Assembly: GCA_964030785.1 (NCBI GenBank)
Contig: OZ034972.1
Location: 12,887,819-12,951,818 of the forward strand
Direction of reading: 5' to 3'
DNA from: Siderastrea siderea
Lineage: Eukaryota > Cnidaria > Anthozoa > Scleractinia > Rhizangiidae
Length of the DNA stretch: 64,000 nt
Position numbers and translations under genes: made by a program. The notes below the pieces were generated by a model that saw nothing but the letters and a program-made list of their open reading frames with translations, was not told where the DNA came from and searched no databases. Below, one piece after another: positions 57,201 through 64,000 of the stretch. Position 1 is the first letter of the stretch, and each line of letters starts with the position of its first letter.

Positions 57201-58404
57201 TTTACACCAACCTGTCGATAAACGATATAAACCTCGTGATCCATAACATTATCGTCACTCACATTACCTGCAGATCAACAGTTTTGGTTAATTGTGATAA
57301 ACAGAAACTCAGTAATTCCAAAAACTCGGGAAAAACTGACAGATAAACATTCTTACCTTCCATCTTTCGCTTACCACATCCAGTCCTCGTCTCTTTGCCG
57401 TACGGCGCAAACTCCAACTCATTTTTTTAGACATTACCGCTGACCACTATTTCTCATTCCCCATTCCCCATTCCCCATTCCTTGTTTTAGTAACATCCAA
57501 CTTCAAAGAGTATAGTAACTATGAAATCCCATAAATTTACTGGCCAGAGTTTAAGGACGTTGTTCTGTTACCGGTGTAACAAGTAGACCATATAGAGACT
57601 TGTTACCTTGTCTGGGTATTGATAAGGGTCGATTAAGGCGGCCTGTGGGTTGTTCTTTCGATGTACCGAGGATGGATACACATTGTGGCGACAGTAACCC
57701 AATTGAGGCGTTCTGAACGTTGACTTGTAATGGCTGGACTCAAACGGCCAACCAGATGGGAGATGCTCAGCGGTCCGCATTCTAGTTAACGAATAATCAG
57801 TTAGTAAAACATTTATGTTGACTAGGAGTCCGTATCCAGTTTTAATATTAGTGACGTTTGAGCGGCAGAGTCGCGAAGGGAATGGGGAGAAGCGGGTATC
57901 TCGCGTCTTATGCCGCTCGTTGTCGCGGCTTACGTGCTCATGGCGGCTCTGCCACTAAAACTTTACCTTCACAAACAATACCGCCAGCTACACAGGGTGC
58001 TACTTTGACTTTTTTCGTCCGACAACTTAATACCTTACCCTAATCAGGAGCCCTGAGTACTAGATCTAAGACATAGAAACAGTCTTTTATCTTGCTGAAG
58101 CTAGAGTTAAATATGGGACGGAGTGGCGAGAGTTTTCTTGAGCATGGGTAACACAGTTGGTTTACTTCCCCCATCAAGCCTCCCACGCGCCATCGCGGAA
58201 AATTTTCGTCCTTACATTTAACTTTAGTGCCTGCCTGCTTTTCATGAAACTTCCAAAGCTACCCATAATTTGCTTGGCTACAGTTTGACGCACTAAACGA
58301 ATGCCACCTAAGAGCAAAAGGTCTCCAGCAAGAGCAAGAGAACACGTGCACGGAGGTTAACTTGTGATTACCGGCGCCACTTTGAGAGAGTGAAGCCTGC
58401 TTCA

Positions 58405-58480
<76 letters not shown>

Positions 58481-59283
58481 TCTTTATTTATCCTGATAAA
58501 AAACTGATCAGCTGAAAACAGAAGAGCAGCTGGTATAAACCGGTGATCAGCAATCGAAATAATCAAAATACATATGAAAATGACAAAAGTATAACACATG
58601 TAAAAGTTGATTATTCATTAAAAAATTGTATATATATTCATCGATATTAACTGTAAAATCGAGGAAACCTAATACAATATATAACTCTATTCAGTCAATA
58701 AGTCACTGGGCATTGATTTGCATCGAAAAAATGGATTTAAGAGTTAATCTCGTGACTTTAATATTGAGTGGATTTGGCATGAATCGCAAAGAAACAGAAT
58801 CAACTCTACAAAGAGCGTATCGAAGACAACTGGAGCATCGTTCTCTCTCTCTCCTGCAGTTCCCAGATGCAAGACCTCAGACCATTTAGAATCTGATCAG
58901 TCTTGAATGGAATGGTTTACTGCGGTTCCCGGCGGAACTTGGCAGACATAATAAGACAAGACAAAATTCCTTTGCTGCATATTACGGCAAGAGATCGCAA
59001 GAGAACAGCGAAATCACATGTGTACTCAGTTTATGAAAGAGGGTGCACGATCTGGCTGGCAAAGAATCCGTCAAGCTCTACCTGCAAACTTTCGCTCCTC
59101 TGATTTAAGATATTCAACCTGGAGTAGCGACTTAAGTTATAGTGTGAACGCGAACAAGGAACCAGTCTGACAAGGAATAATTCGATATTTGTTACCTTTG
59201 TGGATAAGCTGGAGTAGCAGTGGCCCCTACATAATCTCTCGCATAAGTAGTCCATGGAAACTGCTTCTGTCTTATTCCAGACG
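51272..59283 (-). CDS. Unrecognised Trp/Tyr/Pro-rich protein, possibly ciliary (six 3' exons, 5' incomplete)
   Basis: Exons in order: 59196-59283, 57607-57781, 53441-53582, 52917-52979, 52177-52258, 51272-51308. All are GT-AG with phases that join without a stop, giving ~194 codons ending in SWSNLNM and TGA. Segments include FPWTTYARDYVGATATPAYP, LPSGWPFESSHYKSTF, NRWFTTTYNSVFNARPL, YKPKTVWKTDRFRPG and ALHWQTEYTHDYRG. The lack of a globular domain and the repeated W/Y-TTY-DY patterns resemble microtubule-inner and other axonemal proteins; this is a resemblance, not an identification. The first exon begins with a split codon, so at least one exon lies further right, perhaps beyond the transposon at 60 kb. 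Confidence 0.75.
51485..51790. mobile_element. Head-to-head pair of tRNA-like units within a long inverted repeat
   Basis: A minus-strand tRNA-like unit (about 51565-51625) faces a plus-strand one (51640-51713: TGCTCAGTTGGTAGCG A box, GGGTTCGAATCCC B box, ends CTTCA/TGAAG able to pair). The flanks are inverted too: AATGAAATGAAGATGTGACC at the left and its complement at the right. The anticodon stem is irregular in both, so a working tRNA is unlikely. A tRNA-derived SINE inverted pair or MITE is more likely. It lies in the intron before the last exon of the ciliary-like gene. Confidence 0.6.
54295..57498. mobile_element. 3.2-kb foldback transposon, Mutator-like 9-bp target duplication
   Basis: AACTTCAAA is duplicated at 54286-54294 and 57499-57507. 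The ends are GGGGTGTTACTAAAACG and the complement of GGATGTTACTAAAACAAGG, followed by short GGAATCGGGAATC-type tandem repeats (GGAATGGG at the right). Nearly the whole element is two inverted arms of ~1.5 kb about a centre near 56090, including the subcentral block ATTCATATAACGCTTGATTGC. Splice-like ATGGAAGGTAAGA motifs are present in both arms. No transposase is recognised, so it is probably non-autonomous. It sits in an intron of the ciliary-like gene. Confidence 0.8.
58405..58480. repeat. (AAT)n microsatellite
   Basis: About 25 AAT trinucleotides in a row. The poly-Ile frame on the other strand is an artefact of this repeat. Confidence 0.95.
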
Positions 59284-60080
59284 CTGTAAAGTCAATTAAC
59301 AAACAATCAATACAATTAGACGGATCAATTTGCACGCTTGCAACAACACTCAAGTCATGGCTACTGTTGTGTTTGGCGATCGAAAACTAGAAGGCTTCAC
59401 AAGCGAATCAGACGAGAAAATTGCAAACCTGTGTGAGGCGTATCTGGTTCTGTTCCCCAAGGTGGATTTTTCACGTTGCTTGTCACGGGAGATGTTATTT
59501 CTCTCTCCTCTGGCATATTGTTGTTGTTCAGTGATGGAGAATTGGAATTCAATGATTCCAGTGATTAAACAGCTGGTCTGTTTCTCAGAGCTGAACTCAA
59601 GATGAAAAGGAAACGATCGTCATCGAACAAGTCCTCGGTTCGATTGACTTTTTTGATCATGAACGAGGAATATTTTGTGCTAAACTCTTGTCAAATGCCG
59701 TCTTTTATGGCTTTATCAGCAGCGAACTTTAGTCACTGAAGCTCTCAATGTGTAATTTATTCCTCTTTCATCCAATCATTAAACATGAATATTACGTCTC
59801 ATTGGTCAGTGGTTGCTATGGCACATTGTTCAGACTTCACGCGATGCGCAGCGTGACAACACGATTGAGGACAGCCCAGAACAGCGAGGTTTCATGAAAG
59901 CCCTTTTTCAATGTTTTCATGGGAAATCGAAACGGAATAAAGGAACGTAAATAGACCTTATTCGCCGTCTACGTCATAAGGCTGTCACGTGATCTCTATT
60001 GGGTAAACAAACATTGATCTTTGGCTGAAGACTTATGCGGTTCGTGGTTATCTGGCGTAAAATTCTAATCTTTAGCGGCT
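59284..60080. other. Interval before the transposase gene; left end of the ISL2EU element expected here
   Basis: A 91-codon plus-strand frame (59330-59605) has no recognisable domain. The left terminus of the transposon should lie between about 59930 and 60050, possibly at AGACCTTATTCGCC (near 59955), but without the right end it cannot be fixed. Confidence 0.35.
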
Positions 60081-61687
60081 ATGGTTCATTATTGCTGTGT
60101 CTACAATTGCTACAATAGTTCCGCCGATAACAATTTATCATTTCACAAGTTCCCGAAGGATGAAAAACTCGTAAAGGTAAGAAATCTTGCGTAATTTTAC
60201 GGTGAGTCGAGTATCCGTTCGTTGCACGTGTTTACACTGTAGGTTCAAACTATGCGCTTTTTTTTTCAAATTTCAAGATTTGGACTACTCGCATTAAAAG
60301 GGATCCTAAGAAGGACTTCAAAGTGACAAAAAGTACAAAAGTGTGCTCTGATCACTTTACAAAGGACGATTACATTTCGCTTTCAAGCAAGAGGAAAAAC
60401 TTAAACAGAAAAAAAGGAGTCTGTCCATCCGTATTTTCGTGGACTAAAAAGAAAGAAGAAAGGCCCTTACCTGCAAAGAGAGCAAAATTTCAGGCAGAAC
60501 AAGAACTTCTGGAAGATGAGCTCACGGCCACTGCATCCGAAGGAGAAGGACAGTTTGACGAAACCGACAAAGACAATTTTATTTCCAGAGGGCTACAAGT
60601 TAACATGGAGGTGCCATGTTTACATAGATTTTCAATAAACATGCTCAAGTCCTTGTGCGAGAATCCTCAAAAGGAAGTCAAGTACTTTTCCCATTTTACT
60701 GGCTTTAAATCGTATGAGAGATTTAGAATGGTACTTGAGTTTGTCCTTCCTGACTTAGACAGATCAAACATTGTAAACTGGGATTCAAAGGGGGCAAAAG
60801 AGGTGACCATTGACCCAAATTCTCTATTTGATTCAGAACCTGAATCTGTGGAATCTTCTTCAGGGGAATCAAGCGATGACGAGGTTTCTGTGAATGATGA
60901 CAGGAGATATTCTCTGGGCGTTGAAGATGAATTTCTTCTAGTATTAATGAAGCTCAGGCTAGGGTCATCAAATGTTGATTTATCTGTGAGGTTTCATGTA
61001 TCTGAAGCAACTGTTTCTAAACTTTTCACAACATGGATCAATTATCTGTATGTACGGCTTGGTAATTTGAAGATCTGGCCTCATAGAAACGTAATCATTG
61101 CCAATATGCCATCTAATTTTAAAGAGAAATATCCCAACACTGTTGTCATCATCGATGCAACAGAACTTAGAATACAGACCCCCTCATCCCTTTTGAGGCA
61201 GTCCCAGAGCTATTCTAGCTACAAGTCAACAAACACTCTCAAAAGCCTTGTTGGAGTTGATTCCATGGGTGGCATTATTTTTGTCTCTCAATTGTACACA
61301 GGTTCTATTTCTGACAAGGAAATTGTAATAAGAAGTGGTTTCTTAGAGACCCTCAAGAACAAGGTAAAAGTGGGTGAAATACTAGCTGCTGATGCTGTTA
61401 TGGCAGATAAGGGATTTGACATTGGTGACGAACTTAAAAAAATTAACTTAGGTCTCAACATCCCCCCATTCCTTGCAAACCAAAGTGCATTCACTGAGGG
61501 TGATGTTATTAAGACGCAGACAGTAGCACAGCACCGAATCCACATTGAGAGAGCAATAGGGAAAGTACGCAGGTTTCAAATATTTTCCAGTGAAATCCCT
61601 ATCAACATGTTTGGGACTATAAACCAGATTTGGACAATCTGTTGTATTTTGTCAAACTTTGCGGAGCCTATTCTTGACAAGGTGTAA
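60081..61687 (+). CDS. THAP-DDE transposase of an ISL2EU-type (PHIS) transposon, two exons, 501 aa
   Basis: Exon 1 is 60081-60176 (32 codons, donor GTAAGA), exon 2 is 60278-61687, joined in phase 0. The THAP DNA-binding domain spans both: MVHYCCVYNC (Cys pair) in exon 1, then CSDHF (Cys55-x2-His58) in exon 2. A Lys-rich and then acidic linker follows. A helix-turn-helix (DLSVRFHVSEATVSKLFTTW, ~266-286) precedes a DDE_Tnp_4-type nuclease: IDATEL (Asp325), SYKSTNTLKSLVG, GSISDKEI, MADKGFDI (Asp409) and HIERAIGKVRRF (Glu456). All catalytic residues are present and there is no break, so this may be an active copy. The pairing with a convergent YqaJ gene identifies the group. Confidence 0.88.
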
Positions 61688-62284
61688 CAATACTTGAACT
61701 GCTTTAGTAAGTCGTTATTGAGCCATATTAAAAGAAAATATATAAAGGTTGTGTTAAATTGCTTTTGTTTTGATGTTGTTCCTGACCATTTACATCTGCA
61801 CAAAAATTTTTAGAACTACCCACAAGCCAAGCTCAGAAAATTTTTTCCTGAAGAGAATATTGCATGGAACATGAGCGATATGAGAAGCAAAGGACTTTGA
61901 GAAAGTCTAAAACATCTTGAGAAATCATACCACCTTTGATAACTCCCCACTGGGAAAAGAAATTTTATTGTATCTTGAAATATATCTATACCTTTTATAA
62001 AAGCCCCAATATTGACAGCATCTTTTTCCCTCAAATAATATCAATTCAAGAACAAATGGGTAATGAGAATAAACAGAATGATCACCAAAGATAAATCTTG
62101 AAGTTTAAAGTGCATACAGGTTAGAGCATGGAGTGGATCCGGGGTTTTATGAAAGGGGAATTTTAGTTGGTGGGAGTCCCTAGGGGGGCCAGGAAGCATA
62201 TTATGCCAGTTAAAAAGGTGGATTGCAAAATAGGGCATTCACTGCATTTCCAGTATTTTGAACTTCTCATAGTGTGGGTTTCAC

Positions 62285-62303
62285 CCCCCCCCCCCCCCCC
62301 CCT
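62285..62303. repeat. Poly(C) tract
   Basis: About 19 C residues between the convergent transposon genes. Confidence 0.9.
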
Positions 62304-62743
62304 CGCCACCTCACCCCTGGATCAACCCAGCAACACAGTAAATATCCCCGTTAAATCATATTTGATACACTTATTAAAAAACGTTTTCATCTCAAATGTT
62401 AACTACACTCTCTGGCTCTCTTATCAGTTTAACTCATTCACTCCTAAAAGACAGCTCAGACTTTTACAGTTCCTGAAGTCAAAATTGGAAATAATTCCTA
62501 ACTTTCATGTTGTGAACTACTGAAAAACAAACAGTCTCACAAAAAGTAGTACTGGTATTTCTCCAGAGACAAAAAGACTGAGAACATTAATCTGAAAATG
62601 ACCCAATGCTCAATGCTAGGGGGCAGAAGGGTCATGTCAAACAGTACAAACAAGAAAATTCAACTACCCTAAAAAGACTGACAAAGCAATAAACTTTTCT
62701 TCCCTATAAAAAGGGACATTGATTAATTACTTGAAGTCACTTA

Positions 62744-64000
62744 TTATTTTGCCAAAAATGGCAAAGCATGATCAAAGTAAAATTTTGTCAACTTTGGAAA
62801 GAGGTTTTCCTCCCAATACCTTTGATTAAAGTAAATCCGCTCAACATTCAAGTTATGTGAACCTGAGAGGTGGACAACAAAGTCACACCATGGAAGTCCA
62901 GTCACAGCAAGCTGCCCTTGTACCTGAGCATAATACCCACTCTTGTCATCTTCTTTTAGCTTTGGTTTGCTATCAACCATATGAAGGAAGAAGTTTGGAT
63001 CCTGACAGGCTTCCTCCATTGTGGAATTCCTCCACGTGTAAGGATTTTTCATTTCGAGCAAGCCAAATGGGTCCTTCTCAGTGGGATCATACACTTTCCC
63101 ATCAGGGGAGGCCCCAAGGTATGGAAAAGAAGGGTTTACCACTAAGCCAGCATCATATACAATGAACTGCTTGCACTTCTTCTGCATTTTTCTACTGTAA
63201 AGAGACCTGGCAATCAGTTCCTGCTGCCGCCCATGACGAATAGAAGATACCTTTGACAAATCCTTAGGTACAAATATGTCCCTTAGAAAAGGTTCAGTGG
63301 GTGGTCTTTTCCTTTTAACAACTTTGCCAAAATTTGATGCAGTTAGCCTCATGCTTCTCTGCACCATCCACTCTGGCTCCAATGACTGTCGCACGGTTAA
63401 CTTTTGAATTTGTCGTGATTCCAGCAAATCAATAGTAATCTTGTTTAGGACATCACTCTGTGGTTCATCAAGATTAACTGGGAGAGTAAAAGAGTTGTTT
63501 GAATTGTCTAATGGTATATCCGGAAAGGGCAAAATTTGGGCATCTTGCCTTTGGACCATCTTCTCAGCAGGTCTATCAACACTAAATAATGTCTGGCTTT
63601 TTTTCTTGTCAAACAGCTGATATCCAAGGTATGATCCTAGTGGTACATTGCCTATCACAGTGTTGATAGCCGAGGAAGTCTCCTGATCACATAACAAATA
63701 AGAGAAGGGGGGTGGTTTGCTTTCTTTGGCAAGCTTACTGCATAGATCCAGGACTCTTCCTGGTTCCCACCCAAGTTTTTTAATTTTCTTTGACCTTGCA
63801 TCATATAATTTGCAACTGATTGGAGGTCGTTTTCTTTTACCTACTTGATCGGTGAAGGCCTGTGCAAAGGTGCATTTCATCACAGGTTCAGGCTCTATTT
63901 GATCACCTCGTGGGACACTCCAAGTTTGAGGTAAACTTGTACATGTCTTATCTGCAGGGATTTCTTTTAAATTAAGGAGACTCCAGTGACTTAACAGGAA
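62744..64000 (-). CDS. YqaJ-type exonuclease of the ISL2EU transposon (N-terminus beyond the window)
   Basis: The frame is open from 64000 down to the TAA at 62744; the apparent start near 63883 is internal, since sequence before it (SLPQTWSVPRGDQIEPEPV) continues in frame. Counting from 63883, the nuclease motifs are RLTASNFGKV (~180), IRHGRQQELIAR (~215), LGASPDGKV with the metal-binding Asp (~261), GLLEMKNPYTW with the Glu-x-Lys pair (~277-279) and YYAQVQGQLAVTG with the Gln (~320). This is the lambda-exonuclease/YqaJ viral recombinase fold. It probably processes DNA ends during transposition; its exact job in this group is unknown. It converges on the transposase with 1,056 bases between stops. 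Confidence 0.88.
   Translation of the reverse strand, partial: FLLSHWSLLNLKEIPADKTCTSLPQTWSVPRGDQIEPEPVMKCTFAQAFTDQVGKRKRPPISCKLYDARSKKIKKLGWEPGRVLDLCSKLAKESKPPPFSYLLCDQETSSAINTVIGNVPLGSYLGYQLFDKKKSQTLFSVDRPAEKMVQRQDAQILPFPDIPLDNSNNSFTLPVNLDEPQSDVLNKITIDLLESRQIQKLTVRQSLEPEWMVQRSMRLTASNFGKVVKRKRPPTEPFLRDIFVPKDLSKVSSIRHGRQQELIARSLYSRKMQKKCKQFIVYDAGLVVNPSFPYLGASPDGKVYDPTEKDPFGLLEMKNPYTWRNSTMEEACQDPNFFLHMVDSKPKLKEDDKSGYYAQVQGQLAVTGLPWCDFVVHLSGSHNLNVERIYFNQRYWEENLFPKLTKFYFDHALPFLAK

Noticed and set aside
58402..58599. Minus frame with poly-isoleucine
   Set aside because: Translation of an (AAT)n microsatellite.
62857..63165. 102-codon + frame
   Set aside because: Antisense shadow of the YqaJ gene.

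Overview
The window is eukaryotic nuclear DNA from an animal. It is AT-rich, has genes split into many small GT-AG exons, introns packed with transposable elements, long C/G homopolymer runs and a tRNA-derived SINE. It carries the 3' end of an adhesion GPCR, a CNBD2-type cyclic-nucleotide-binding gene and a gene that looks ciliary. Together with the repeat families this suggests a cnidarian, probably an anthozoan such as a stony coral. That assignment is inference; no species marker is visible.

Layout. 1-3142 (+): C-terminal ~1,046 codons of a protein-primed family B DNA polymerase of the Polinton/Maverick-adintovirus kind, cut by the left window edge. A two-strand poly(A) signal and a dense ETS/E-box/CRE/CCAAT cluster follow. 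3.65-4.7 kb: two small inverted-repeat elements. 4780-6098 (+): last three exons of an adhesion GPCR. 7988-38921 (-): a complete 18-exon CNBD2-like gene whose exon phases all join into 728 codons plus stop. Its intron 11 (10915-30466, 19.6 kb) is a transposon graveyard. 40931-41236 and 46586-46731 (-): two further exons in a phase that can splice into CNBD2 exon 2, so either alternative 5' exons or part of a neighbouring gene. 51272-59283 (-): six phased exons of an unrecognised protein rich in Trp/Tyr/Pro, like microtubule-inner proteins, interrupted by a 3.2-kb foldback transposon. 60081-64000: most of an ISL2EU-type (PHIS superfamily) DNA transposon, with a THAP-DDE transposase (+) facing a YqaJ-type exonuclease gene (-, cut by the right edge).

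The richest part is 16-29.3 kb. A segment present twice in this interval lets several insertions be read against an empty site: a 477-bp TIR element with 8-bp TSD, a 5.84-kb nested palindromic element with TTA TSD, an 844-bp TIR element carrying an ATG exon and splice donor (TAA TSD, empty site only approximate), and an 800-bp element with TA TSD. The same interval carries duplicated promoter/first-exon pieces of a small single-pass membrane protein gene (25051-25437) and a three-copy, about 30-residue open module.

The host genes do not form an operon and are independent transcription units. CNBD2-like and the unknown W/Y/P-rich gene both point to cilia or sperm, but their neighbourhood may be chance.
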